The notes below the pieces were generated by a model. That model made no database searches and was not told where the DNA came from. It worked only from the letters and a program-made list of their open reading frames with translations. Below are positions 27,401 through 35,874 of a stretch of DNA of 64,000 nucleotides, in pieces. Location: contig NW_026598511.1 in NCBI RefSeq assembly GCF_029784155.1, positions 61,001 to 125,000 on the forward strand, read 5' to 3'. The stretch is from Uranotaenia lowii. Its lineage: Eukaryota > Arthropoda > Insecta > Diptera > Culicidae. The translations under genes were made by a program, and so were the position numbers. Each line of letters opens with the position of its first letter. Positions within the stretch are counted from its first letter, which is position 1.

Positions 27401-30273
27401 GAAAGCAGATCAGAGACGAAAGACGCACGAGTGGCGGTCCTGCGGGCTTGCAGCGTGTCGATGTCGATCAGGCGACAGCGGCTTTCGTAGCTGGGAAGTC
27501 GAAAAGGGTCTTGCCAGTTTAAGTGTCGAAGGGCATACCTCAAAAAACGTCGTTGGATGGCTTCGATGCGACCAGAACCGTTTTGATAATATGGGCACCA
27601 AACCGCAGAAGCATATTCAAGGATCGATCGAACCAGACTACAGTAAAGACTCTTCAGGCAGTAGATGTCCTTAAAGTCCTTCGTCATGCGGAAAAGAAGA
27701 CCCAGGCTTCTGGAGGCCTTGTCAACGATATAGTTGGTGTGATTCTTAAAATCCGACCGCACGTCAAGGATCACACCAAGATCTTTCACGTGTTGAGCTC
27801 GAGAGATTGCGTCGTTTACAAGGAAATAATCGGCTAAGAACGGGCGTCGTTTGCGGGAAAATGATATTACTACGCATTTACTACGGTTGAAAGGTAGGCG
27901 ATTGGCATCACACCAGGAGGCAAAGAGGTTAAACTGGTTCTGCAGGAAGTTCACATCTTCGGGGCCGCTGATAGAGTAGTATAGTTTCAAGTCGTCGGCA
28001 TACGCTAATTTTGGTCCATTGAGGAGTTGCAGCACGTCATTGAAGTAGATTACGAATACTAACGGCCCTAAATGACTTCCTTGAGGCACGCCTGATGAAA
28101 CTGAGAACTGCCTGGAAAAACAGTTACCCGTACGTACTGTCAATTTAAGTCCAGTAAGGTATAAATCCATGCTGGTCGTTGGAGAAGTTGTGCTTGCAGA
28201 ACATGAAAATGGGATCTAAAACCACCAATTCGAAAAGTTTGGCTATGGCACACAGAGCTGAAATTCCTCGGTAATTATTGACATCTTTCCTATCTCCTTT
28301 TTTATGAACCGGGAACATGTAAGCTTCTTTCCACAGTGAGGGGAAGGTGGCCTGGTCAAGCGAAGCTTGGAAGATAAGCCTGATAGGAGTCAGCAAAAAA
28401 GTGAAACACTCCTGATGGCACAATTCAGTTGGTCGTCGGTTATTGAAGATGTATCAAAGATGCTCGAGAATTTATTGGCAAAGAGATCGCAGATTCCGGA
28501 GTCAGAGTTCGCCATGATGCCATCTAAGAACATGCAGGACGGTGTTCCAGGTTCATTCCGATGATTCTTGACGTGATTCCAGAAGGACTTTGGGCTAGTC
28601 TTGAGGTTTTGCTGAATTCGACTACGATGGTTTTGATAGCTATGTTGACTGGCTTTTTTATAGGCGTAGTTGAGTTTGCTATATTCTTCATTGGTTTGCG
28701 GAGATTTGTGCTTGTTGTAATTTTTTGAGTTAGTAACAAATATGGTTGATTAATTTGAATAAAATTAGCGGACTTGAGAAGGCGGCATATGAAGGATCGA
28801 AGCTTTTTTTTCGATTTTGTACTGCTCATAAAAGTGCTTTTTGAAGCTGGTTAGAAGTTGTTTAGCAATTTATGCGAACTTTTGATCAACTGTTAATTTT
28901 GTTTAGCTACTTAAAAATTGTGCTGAAAAAAAGTTGTATTACAATACACGATTGAGCTGATCAAACCTGATAGAGGAATGCTATCCGAGCTTTTGGTTGC
29001 TTGGGTATAGATGGGTAGAAAGTTAGAAGAAATGAAAGATAGTGAAAATGAGCGGGTAGAATTTATTTAGAAGCATTATCATCACATATCACAATTCTTG
29101 AATTAGAATTCGTATGTCAACAAACAGTATAGTGTTATTAGTGAAAATTTTTAATAAGAAGAAATAGTTTTCAATTTTTCGTAACAGAGCAAAATTTAAA
29201 CGATTGCACCTTAATACAAAATTAATTTCTGCTTGTATGTTTTCTAGAGACTCGAAAACTACTGATTCGTTTTGTGTGAAACTTAGGCAGATGGGGACTT
29301 TGGAGACGGGGAGAGGTTCCTATTATGAGAAACCAAAGAAATGTGGTTGCATAACTCGACAATAAATCAAGCTATTAGAACCAAATTGGGCTTGAAAGGA
29401 TATTTGGGTAGGTACGTGAAATGTTATTATGACTATTCGAAACATCACTCTAACTTTTTGTAGAGATAAAAAGGGGAAGGAGATCTTGATGTTAACTTAT
29501 CGAGCAAATGGAACCATATTTAGCATGGCAGGCTACGTGGGTACGATGGTTTTTATGGTTTTGAATCCCTTTCTGCCTTTCTGTGTAGATAGGGGAGAAA
29601 GGCGGGGGTTTTATATAAAATTTGTTGTATAGATCAAGAGCTAATCAAGCGAATGGACCAAAATTTCCTATGGGAAAGTATAACAGAATGAGAAAAATTG
29701 GTTTGATTATTCGGGATCCCTTTTCTTCTTGCAGTGAATTGGTAGGAAGGGAAAAGAGTGCTCCTTGTTTTTGGCCTAAATTGATTCAAAATAAGCAATG
29801 TCTAACATGAGAGGGTGTTTGCGTACGAAAAATGTTTGCATTTTATATTCTATACTCACCGGATAGCTATGTCCACTTTAAGACAATTCTGTCGGAACAA
29901 ATCAAACTGATCCAGAACGAGCTGGCAGTGTCGGCAAACAGCACTCTGGAAATCATCCTGTAAGCTAAGATCGATACCAATGTATTTGCCTATCAGCTCA
30001 ACTACATATACATTGGGATCCGCCTCGGCCGGAAACAGCGGCTCTACCTCCGGAGTAGTCAAACACAATCGACAATAAGATTCGGGGCCTTCGAAGGGGC
30101 TACGGAAATTGAGGGAGTGAGAAAAAAAAATCATAAAGAAAACATCAATCATTCCACCATCAGCAGCAGCTTTGAAAAAAAATCTATCGGTGCAAATCTA
30201 TTTAAGCTCTAGCTGACACCACAAAAATCAAACGAAATATCTTAAATACTCACACAACTGGTAAATCTTCCAT
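12483..30273 (-). CDS. Giant ZAD-C2H2 zinc-finger protein, five exons (ZAD gene 3)
   Basis: A probable nuclear zinc-finger transcription factor of about 1,694 aa. Minus-strand exons: 30273-30254 (ATG, 20 nt), 30099-29860 (ZAD; Cys pairs near residues 16/19 and 62/65), 22075-20729 (8 fingers), 20460-17083 (16 fingers plus a long Glu/Gln/Ser/Thr-rich tail) and 12582-12483 (last 33 codons and TAA). Every junction has GT/AG and phase 2, and the summed length divides by three. Exons 3 and 4 are similar over their first five or more fingers, so one arose by duplication. Introns are large (about 7.8 and 4.5 kb) and full of repeats. If the intron after exon 3 or 4 is retained, the GTAAGT donor puts an in-frame TAA at once, so shorter isoforms are possible. 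Exons 3 and 4 could also be read as separate genes, but neither has its own ZAD or ATG context. A minus-strand poly(A) signal is at 12320-12325. Confidence 0.8.
12583..13451. other. Intron 4 of ZAD gene 3, proximal part
   Basis: No gene was seen. From 13294 to 13361 there is a 68-bp sequence that recurs at 16258-16324, and 13412-13454 resembles 16675-16749 (TAAACCTAGAAA motif). These are copies of an unidentified repeat family flanking the LINE. Confidence 0.45.
13294..13361. repeat. 68-bp repeat, left of LINE
   Basis: It matches 16258-16324 in the same orientation with roughly 80% identity by eye; both end in GTTCGAACTAGAAT. It is too diverged and too long to be a target-site duplication, so it is more likely two units of an older repeat into which the LINE inserted. 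Confidence 0.6.
13452..16240 (-). mobile_element. 5'-truncated Jockey/CR1-group non-LTR retrotransposon
   Basis: The minus-strand ORF2 fragment covers the apurinic/apyrimidinic endonuclease from its middle (IGDFNMPG motif) through the reverse transcriptase (DLSAAFDKVNH, SGVPQGSHLGP and YADD catalytic motifs) to the C-terminal region. The frame runs 16221-13906 and then continues in another frame at 13930-13553, so a one-base indel near 13986 breaks it. The 3' end carries a poly(A) tail (poly-T on the plus strand at 13453-13461). The 5' end is lost inside the endonuclease. It lies in intron 4 of ZAD gene 3, in the same orientation as the gene. No clear target duplication was found. Confidence 0.85.
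13553..16221 (-). pseudogene. LINE ORF2 (endonuclease-reverse transcriptase), truncated and frameshifted
   Basis: About 890 codons remain in two frames. Catalytic YADD and the endonuclease HHPALL region are intact, but the endonuclease N-terminus is missing and a single-base shift near 13986 separates the last 125 codons, which include the RRFLRYALRHL-type segment. It is a non-functional copy. It is closely related to the copies at 27031-28735 and 22205-22350. Confidence 0.8.
16258..16324. repeat. 67-bp repeat, right of LINE
   Basis: This is the partner of 13294-13361 (shared GTTCGAACTAGAAT end). The following 16675-16749 carries two units of a TAAACCTAGAAA-CGGGGCC motif that also occurs once at 13412-13454. 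The unit identity is unknown. Confidence 0.6.
16325..17082. other. Intron 4 of ZAD gene 3, distal part
   Basis: AT-rich intronic DNA with two TAAACCTAGAAA repeat units at 16675-16749. There is no supported gene. The splice donor for exon 4 (GTAAGT, minus strand) is at 17077-17082. Confidence 0.5.
22205..22350 (-). mobile_element. 3'-end fragment of the same LINE family
   Basis: This short stretch resembles the 3' terminus of the LINE at 13452-16240 and that at 27031: a TTTATTCAATCAACAGA-like start and a TTTTCGGAAAACATTCCTC block equivalent to the end of ORF2. Only about 145 bp remain, with many substitutions. It is in intron 2 of ZAD gene 3. Confidence 0.5.
22563..22585 (+). ncRNA. Hairpin plus GAAACGTC motif, possible hammerhead-like relic
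   Basis: A hairpin GGCA-loop-TGCC (22563-22577) is followed immediately by GAAACGTC (22578-22585), the order of stem II, GAAA and GUC in a hammerhead ribozyme. The upstream CUGAUGA box is absent, so catalysis is not expected. A second such motif is at 26880-26913. Confidence 0.25.
22620..23425. other. Intronic AT-rich DNA
   Basis: Part of intron 2 of ZAD gene 3. No coding region, RNA gene or clear repeat boundary was seen. Confidence 0.5.
23426..23654. mobile_element. PIF/Harbinger-like MITE
   Basis: About 229 bp with inverted ends: GGGCCCTATTACATAAGACG at the left and the complement of GGGCCTTATTACATAAGACG at the right. The ends are flanked by ATA on both sides, consistent with a 3-bp target duplication. 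The interior is packed with GAGTCGA/TCGACTC in both orientations, so it can fold on itself. There is no coding capacity. Confidence 0.7.
23655..24452. other. Intronic AT-rich DNA
   Basis: Intron 2 of ZAD gene 3 continues. No supported feature was seen. Confidence 0.5.
24453..25323 (-). mobile_element. Inverted-repeat element A with internal spliced micro-ORF
   Basis: 871 bp bounded by inverted ends CACACAAAACTTTCGRGGC and flanked by TA on both sides. Both ends carry arrays of a TTAGCAAAA motif, pointing inward from each end. The central 400 bp is less AT-rich and looks like a small minus-strand transcription unit: an ATG exon, a GTAAGG...CTATCAG intron, a second exon and an AATAAA. It abuts element B, sharing one TA. 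No transposase is present. TIRs with TA flanks suggest a Tc1/mariner or related mover, but the class is not established. Confidence 0.6.
24832..25059 (-). CDS. Putative spliced 50-aa ORF inside element A
   Basis: Minus-strand exons 25059-25009 (17 codons) and 24933-24832 (33 codons plus TGA) join in phase 0 at GTAAGG and TATCAG. The peptide is polar, with an Asn/Gln/Thr-rich middle and an Arg-rich end (LRRIR). No family was recognised. An AATAAA follows about 130 bases downstream of the stop. The mini-gene lies entirely within the transposon-like ends, with the motif arrays outside it. It could be a captured gene fragment or chance; coding status is unproven. Confidence 0.35.
25326..26132 (+). 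mobile_element. Inverted-repeat element B with internal three-exon mini-gene
   Basis: 807 bp starting CACAGTAAG and ending TTTGCTGTG, flanked by TA on each side; the left TA is shared with element A. Both arms hold dense arrays of TTGCTGG and CCAGCAA, about ten in each half, in direct and inverted order. The central part lacks this motif and contains a plus-strand gene-like unit with two introns and an AATAAA. No transposase is present. The motif differs from that of element A, but the architecture is the same. Confidence 0.6.
25656..25836 (+). CDS. Putative spliced 39-aa ORF inside element B
   Basis: The ATG at 25656 sits in a strong Kozak context (CAACCATGG), six bases after an acceptor (TATTATAG). 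Coding exons are 25656-25680 and 25742-25836, joined in phase 1 at GTGAGT and TTTCAG. A non-coding first exon ending at 25584 (GTGAGA donor) is likely. The product is basic, with Cys near the start (MVCRHQVK) and a hydrophobic end (CIILVINTT). An AATAAA overlaps the last codons near 25820. No family was recognised. Three consecutive plausible splice sites in 250 bp make a real transcript possible, but there is no proof of translation. Confidence 0.35.
26133..27030. other. Intronic AT-rich DNA
   Basis: Part of intron 2 of ZAD gene 3. It contains a TGATGA-hairpin-GAAACGTC motif at 26880-26913, listed separately. Otherwise nothing is supported. Confidence 0.5.
26880..26913 (+). ncRNA. TGATGA-hairpin-GAAACGTC motif, hammerhead-like
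   Basis: TGATGA (26880-26885), a GGGT/ACCC hairpin (26887-26905) and GAAACGTC (26906-26913) follow the order of the hammerhead core. The first core base is T instead of C (TTGATGA), there is one extra base before stem II, and no convincing stem I was found. It is therefore probably an inactive relic or another repeat's signature. Hammerheads are known from Penelope-like retroelements. Confidence 0.3.
27031..28735 (-). mobile_element. Degenerate LINE, second copy of the Jockey/CR1-group family
   Basis: It has the same family and orientation as 13452-16240, including a matching 3' end (TTTATTATCAAATCAACAGATCA). The ORF2 remnants run 28423-28145 and 28170-27349. They keep the RT motifs NNYRGISALC, SGVPQGSHLGP and YADD, but a deletion of about 70 codons removes the segment between NDQHGF and TGLKLTVRTG, including the DLSAAFD catalytic motif. 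Another deletion removes the LKNSFSTGPDGIP region. Upstream remnants to 28735 are frameshifted. A 61-bp tandem duplication (27313-27434) lies near the C-terminal end. Confidence 0.8.
27313..27434. repeat. 61-bp tandem duplication within the LINE copy
   Basis: Two adjacent copies of a unit starting CAAAAGTGCGG (27313 and 27374), differing at a few bases. It disrupts the end of the LINE ORF2. Confidence 0.75.
28736..29859. repeat. Intronic DNA with diverged about 150-bp repeat units
   Basis: Between roughly 28970 and 29810 there are about three diverged units sharing an AATCAAGC-AAATGGACCA start, a GGGTA block and a GGAAGGGGAG-type end (near 29370, 29500 and 29640). Short open frames here are not supported as genes. 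This is probably an old tandem or dispersed repeat in intron 2 of ZAD gene 3. Confidence 0.4.
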
Positions 30274-31071
30274 TCCAAATAGGTTGTCCGCCTGGAATGG
30301 TTCCGATTCCGCCTCCCGGGAGGCCACCGAGAGGTCCATTTTGTTGATTTTTAGCGACGCGTTTCTGGCTGACTGAAAATTTTGTTCTATCTGGAGTAGG
30401 ATTCTTTTTCTTTGACGGTGGTGTTAATTTTCGCACAAATTGAACTGTCAAAGAAGGGCTGCATGACAAGACTGTAAGTCCATGAGAGACACGCCAACGC
30501 CACCAACTTCCGGATATCTATCTTGAAAAAAAAGTTAAATTTGTAATTACCTTAATTATTATGAGAACAATAAAAATATTCATAATTGCACTAAATTACT
30601 ATAACTTGCTTATATACCAGAATATGAATAAAACACTTCAAAACTCACAGTTGTCTCTATTTTTTACAGTCCGAGCATCCCGAGCTGTTTATATCGATTC
30701 ATTGCACAAACACAAACAACGATCGGAGATTTTTCCATTACGATGCCTGTCCTCCACACCAATACTTGCTTCCCGCGCGCATCATCATTCGAGGTAACCT
30801 CGAGGTTACATATACGCTTAAAAGTCAGTATCAAGTATCAAGTTATGAACGATTTCAGATCGAAAAATCGGACAAAACTCGGTCGGAATTCGGTCCGTTC
30901 AACCCGTGGATCGGTCCGATAACAGACTAGGAAACTAACCAAATTCGGATCAATTTAACAGTGCCCTGAATGACACAACTTTCCTGCACTGAACCAAAAG
31001 TCACACTTAATATACACTTGAAGTTTCACTTAAAAGTGGAAGTCCAATGAATTTCTTCATTTCAAGTGGTG
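30274..31071. other. 5' UTR/promoter of ZAD gene 3 and flank
   Basis: The bases just right of 30273 are the 5' UTR of the minus-strand ZAD gene 3. An open frame there lacks an ATG and is not coding. Farther out is a palindromic GAGGTAACCTCGAGGTTAC near 30790 and a CACTTGAAGTTTCACTT / TTTCAAGTGG inverted motif near 31015-31068, both of repeat character. No gene is supported. Confidence 0.4.
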
Positions 31072-32185
31072 CATCCCGCATAGGTTAATACGATACTCTG
31101 AATCTTCCGTATTATTCTTTTCTGATTACATTAATAGTAACGTTCTAAGATGCGTCTTGGCTCGATGTGCTGTTGCTAGAACGGATAAAATATTATTTCT
31201 GGAAGATACGATTAATATTCTGAAAAACAAATTGATAATTTTTGCAACGCACCGGAATGATAAAAAAATATTTCAGAAAGATACAATTAATGGTTTTCAA
31301 AATAAACTGCGTATTTTTGCAACACGCTCCAATTTTTCTGCTGTCATAGAACAAGTGTTCAGATTTATTTCAGAGAAGATTTAAAAGGTCTCCGGGGAGT
31401 GTTATTTGTGTGAAATTTGGATCCAATTTCAAGCCGAGGATCACAACAGGGCAAGCGTAGAGGTAATTTAAATCACATAAGATTCATTTTTTTCCGTGAA
31501 AGATTTCAATAGTTTTTCACCGCAAATTGTTTTAGGTTCGCAGGAAGAGCTTTGCTACCGAAAGCAGCGGGAAGCAGCACTACCGTAGCAGCAGTGTGAA
31601 TCAGCCGATAGTGCAGCAGCAGCAAAAAACCGGCAGCTACATGATGGTACCAACGATCGAGCGGCCACTTCCTCGGGATGGTAAAAAAACGATCATTGCA
31701 AGCAACACCCATGGGTATGAATGTATACGTTTACACACAACATCCAGAAAATATCTGACCATCAGGATACGATGTAAAGTATGATAAGTATGTTACTCAA
31801 TTATTTAAAATAAAATAAATGCATTGGAATGAAGAAAATCTTTTTCCTTGTTACCGAAAATCGAATTAAAATTATGTGAAATTAACAAAAACCCATAAAT
31901 CTTTTTATCGTTGAATGAGGATATGCTGTATCGTTATCGTTTTATAGGTGGATCATTAAAAAAAGATAACACATATGATCGAATGGTACGAAAAAAATTA
32001 ATCTTCATTTAATCATAACTCTACTTAACGACCCGTTCACTGTATCGTTCAGTGTGTCCAAACGATTCCAATACTATTTATGTAATCGTCCATTTATAAT
32101 CCATTACTATAAGAGTAATCTTTATGGTGTCTCGGGAAAAAGATTACTGGAACGGTTGTTTTATAATACTGATTTATGCGGGATG
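31072..32185. mobile_element. Inverted-repeat element C with a central exon-like ORF
   Basis: The ends CATCCCGCATA (31072) and TATGCGGGATG (to 32185) are perfect 11-bp inverted repeats. Both arms are rich in GATTA/GATAA and the complement TAATC, the same layout as elements A and B with a different motif. In the middle, an intron-like GTAATT...TTTTAG (to about 31534) is followed by an open plus-strand stretch of about 80 codons rich in Ser/Gln, and AATAAA signals lie near 31810. No target duplication was found, so the boundaries are less certain. Confidence 0.4.
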
Positions 32186-34027
32186 TAGATAGCAAAATGA
32201 ATGCTCATGAAAATCAATTCTACCGCTTCGAGGTGAAACTCATCTCGTAGCGAGGTAAAGTTTACCTGAATTTAGCTGAAAAAAAGGTAATTTTAAATTA
32301 AAAATGGTACCTTAACCTATAAAGCTTACCTCGCAGCGAGATAAAGTGTACCTCGATTGAGCCAAATAAAACGGTACCATTCACCTATAGCAAAAGGGTA
32401 GCAATTTGCCGGAGCTGTTTAGTGAGGTTAAGCAGTTTATTTATCAGAAAAAGTTTGCGTTTTTGCGTAATATATGAAAATCGGAACAGAACCGTAAATG
32501 TAGCCATAAATTTAATTTAGTTATGGTAGTTGATCCTTATCATAATACTTTGCTTATATTACAAATTGCCCAGATAAGCTTCGAAGTGCACCGGTAAGCA
32601 TGGATGGCAAAACTCCTCAGGTCGACTTATCCAGTGAGAGCAAACGCACCAATGGGCGATGGGCGCGCTTGCAATCCCGGTATACGATTTCTCGTGTGTT
32701 AAACAGAGAAAGCAATAGCCTTCACTCCAATTTCACTCCGATTAGCTGTCATTCTTATGGAAATCTGTGTAAGAGTAAAGAGCAAGCTTTATTCTTTTTA
32801 GCAGGCCCAATCCCAATAAGGGAGTATACGAGGACCGGTTTTGCTCATTTCAGGGGACCGGTTTTGGTATACACACTCTTCCACGCACCGGGAGGTAGCA
32901 TTTTAATTTTTAAAATTAAGCATTGCACTGAGAAAATTTTCTTAATATTATCAGAAAGTCTTGATCAGAAATTAATAACGACCAAGTAAATTTTCTGAGC
33001 CGTTAGTTTTTTCACTTAAATTTCGAGATGGTGATTGTTGGCGGTGGTTCGACATCCTTGGGGAACTTGCCATAAAGCAGCAGCAGGGCCAAGCAGCTCC
33101 GAGTGACCAGCAACCGGGACCGGCTGCAGCCGTAACTCTCAGAAAGCAGCAGGTGGGATCATCAGCGGAATTTGCGCGATATATGTCAGCTGCTGTGGAG
33201 TTCACCGATCAAGCAGGATGTCTTTCGCTGCTGGTCCCAGGACTCCCAGGACACGGTGGCTGGTTCATAAAAATGACCTTTTTTCGGCATCGATATTGTC
33301 CAGCCCACATACACAAATTTTCATTTAAATCCAATGTACAATAATGTCAATAACACATAAACAATGAACGTTATATTGACGACCCCTTGCATAAAATTTT
33401 AAAAACTCTTGTTTGCTGGTTCTCATCCCATGGAACTCCTGATCCTGATCCTAATGAACACCCATGCCAAATTACATCTCTCTAGGTCTTGACACGACTA
33501 AGCCTGAAGACAAACACACAACCGGAAATTCCTTTTTATATATAAAGATTTGAAAATCTTTAGAAAACATATTTTGAAGTGCACATACGTTTTATTTGTA
33601 ACGTTTTTTAATGAAGATGTACTTTCAATAAAGTAAAAAAACTGATTAACAAGTGTGTTTAATGACTCTTTTCGCATCTCCAGGGCTGGATTTTTTTCTT
33701 TCTGGTTCCAACTTATCGATTCCATCGTCCAAAACGCCCTTCTGCCCAATCGAAGCTGGTTTCTTGTCAATCGCACCAACCTGATCAGCTGTTTTTCAAC
33801 CTTGCAATCGAGCATATAATCTGTTTGGAGAATTCTCTTGAAAGCCTTTACCACTTGTGACAACATCGCATTGGAATCTTAAATACTCAGAATCTGTCTT
33901 CATTTGAGAGCTTTACTGCGTTCTTTACAGAAAGTATCCACGATTCGCTCAGCATTCCTCGAACTAAATAGGGCATCCGTATCAGAAGAAAATTCTCCCA
34001 CGCCAGATTTCTGTCTACTGTTGACAC
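32186..34027. other. Repeat-rich region left of the LTR retrotransposon
   Basis: At 32215-32400 several GAGGTAAA/TTTACCTC motifs occur in both orientations, suggesting an arm of another element of the A/B/C type. At about 33025-33290 an open plus-strand stretch rich in Gln/Ala, with a possible acceptor, looks like a captured exon. At 33500-33866 the minus strand is open for 122 codons with no recognised family. None is a convincing stand-alone gene. The 33900-34031 part continues an ORF found on the far side of the LTR element. Confidence 0.35.
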
Positions 34028-34031
34028 TAAC

Positions 34032-35652
34032 TGTTGCATTTAAGCTTATAGCTAAGTTATTAGTCCTAAAAATATTTCACGATACGAGCGATTGGCAAAC
34101 TAACACATAAAAACCCATCCCCATATAGAGAAAAATCAGCGTGTTGTTATTATTAAACCAAAATTGGTTAAAATACGCCAAGCGTGAAATTTTATGTCAA
34201 GAGCACCCAAAAATGAGGAAAGGAAACGCAGCGTGCAACAAGAGCTGTCAAACGGGCCACGCGGAACAGATCCGCCATTTCGTTCCTAGCACCGTCGTGA
34301 ACAGACGGAAAAAGTGCCGCTAAAAAAATCGGGAAGTGGGGTTGCGTTCGCGGATTTGCCGGAAAAAGCAGGTAAGCCCTACCGTGCAGTCCACCGATCA
34401 TCTTGCGCTAACAGTTTCTCACCCCACCGTGCAGAAATCCACTCCAGAGCGCGTGCCAGACGAGCCGGAAGGTACACCTTCAATAGATTTGGCCGAAGAA
34501 AAGAAAAAGGTAAGCACCACCCTGCAGTGCACCAATAATTTCGCAGTATTGAAAATTTCTGCATCTTGACAGAAACCTATCGACGAGACAAGCCGGCCAG
34601 AAGAGGTGGACAGGAAAAAACAAAAAGAGCCGCACAACCACGCTGCGTAAGTCGTTCGCACTAGACCCGTAAGCCAGCATTTTAAGCTTTTCCTTTCTGC
34701 TTCCTCAGGGCTCTTTTTTCCCCCCTCACCTCAACTGCCTTCCGGCGCGGCAATTTCGGGCGAGCCGAAGAAAATCAGCAGCCCCCTGGTAGACCCCAGG
34801 AGGCGCCACAAGTGTAGGACGGAGGCACGAATCAACCAAGACCAGCAGCCCCCTGGTAGACCCCAGGAGGCGCCACAGGCGTAGGGCCACAGTTCCCGCA
34901 GTGCTGCCAATCGGCACTCCGAATCGCCGAGCAGCACAACAAAACTCGGAGGCCCCGGGACTCTGCCGTGAAGAAAAGTGGAGGTCTTCCGGCAGAGAGG
35001 GTCCACAAGGGAAAGCAACAGCAACAGCGCCACCAATCGGCCCCAGGCGTAGGGCGGCCGACCAGCAGCAACAGCGCCACCAATCGGCCCCAGGCGTAGG
35101 GCGGCCGACCAGCAGCAACAGCGCCACCAATCGGCCCCAGGCGTAGGGCGGCCGACCAGCAGTAACAGCGCCACCAATCGGCCCCAGGCGTAGGGCGGCC
35201 GACCAGCAGCAACAGCGCCACCAATCGGCCCCAGGCGTAGGGCGGCCGACCAGCAGCAACAGCGCCACCAATCGGCCCCAGGCGTAGGGCGGCCGACCAG
35301 CAGCAACAGCGCCACCAATCGGCCCCAGGCGTAGGGCGGCCGACCAGCAGCAACAGCGCCACCAATCGGCCCCAGGCGTAGGGCGGCCGACCAGCAGCGA
35401 CAGCGCCACCAATCGGCCCCAGGCGTAGGGCGGCCGAATAGCGGAAGAGGCACGAGGTGCCACCCGATCGGCGCTCGGTCGAAAGGCGGCGGACGCATGC
35501 CGGGCAGGCGAGGTGCCGTACAGTGGGATCCATTCGGCGAAAATGCGGTGAGTACACGCTGGTTTGGGGAAGTGTGGGTGTGTCTTGCCATAATCCTTTG
35601 TAGCCATCATTTTTATTCATGTGGCATCGCCCACGAAAAAGCCTCTTCAATA
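34032..35652 (+). repeat. 5' LTR
   Basis: Starts TGTTGC and ends TTCAATA by comparison with the 3' LTR. It is unusually long and contains a 47-bp minisatellite at 35025-35437. Open frames here, on the minus strand in all three phases, are produced by that repeat and are not genes. Confidence 0.93.
35025..35437. repeat. 47-bp minisatellite in the 5' LTR
   Basis: Nine head-to-tail copies (last one partial) of a 47-bp unit beginning CAGCGCCACCAATCGG. The unit has no stop codon on the minus strand and 47 is not a multiple of three, so all three minus frames stay open. One copy has GTAACAG in place of GCAACAG, shared by both LTRs. Confidence 0.95.
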
Positions 35653-35654
35653 AA

Positions 35655-35672
35655 TGGCGCCCAACAAAAACG
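35655..35672 (+). promoter_or_regulatory. Primer-binding site
   Basis: TGGCGCCCAACAAAAACG begins two bases after the LTR. TGG at the start matches the CCA end of a priming tRNA. The tRNA was not identified. Confidence 0.65.
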
Positions 35673-35874
35673 AACCGCTTAAGTTTTGTTCGGGAAAATA
35701 AAATATCATTTGTATTTGTGATGATATTAGTATGTTTTTGATTGTAACAGTAATTTAGTTAAACCTACTGTTATGTTATTATTATTATCGCTCAATTTTT
35801 GTATCGTATCGTAATTTTGTAATCTGTAAGTCCACATTTGTCTGGTTTTTTGATCCTAATAAACCTAATAAAGA

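Noticed and set aside
30242..30469. 75-codon minus-strand ORF at the 5' end of ZAD gene 3
   Set aside because: It begins with a non-ATG codon and runs through the true ATG exon in another frame; it is 5' UTR.
33498..33866. 122-codon minus-strand ORF
   Set aside because: No recognised family, splice support or repeats of the frame; described only as part of the repeat-rich region.
34726..35610. Three long overlapping minus-strand ORFs of about 270-295 aa (repeated at 43903-44863)
   Set aside because: They arise from the stop-free 47-bp tandem repeat inside the LTRs; the repeated Trp/Arg/Pro text shifts identically through all three frames.
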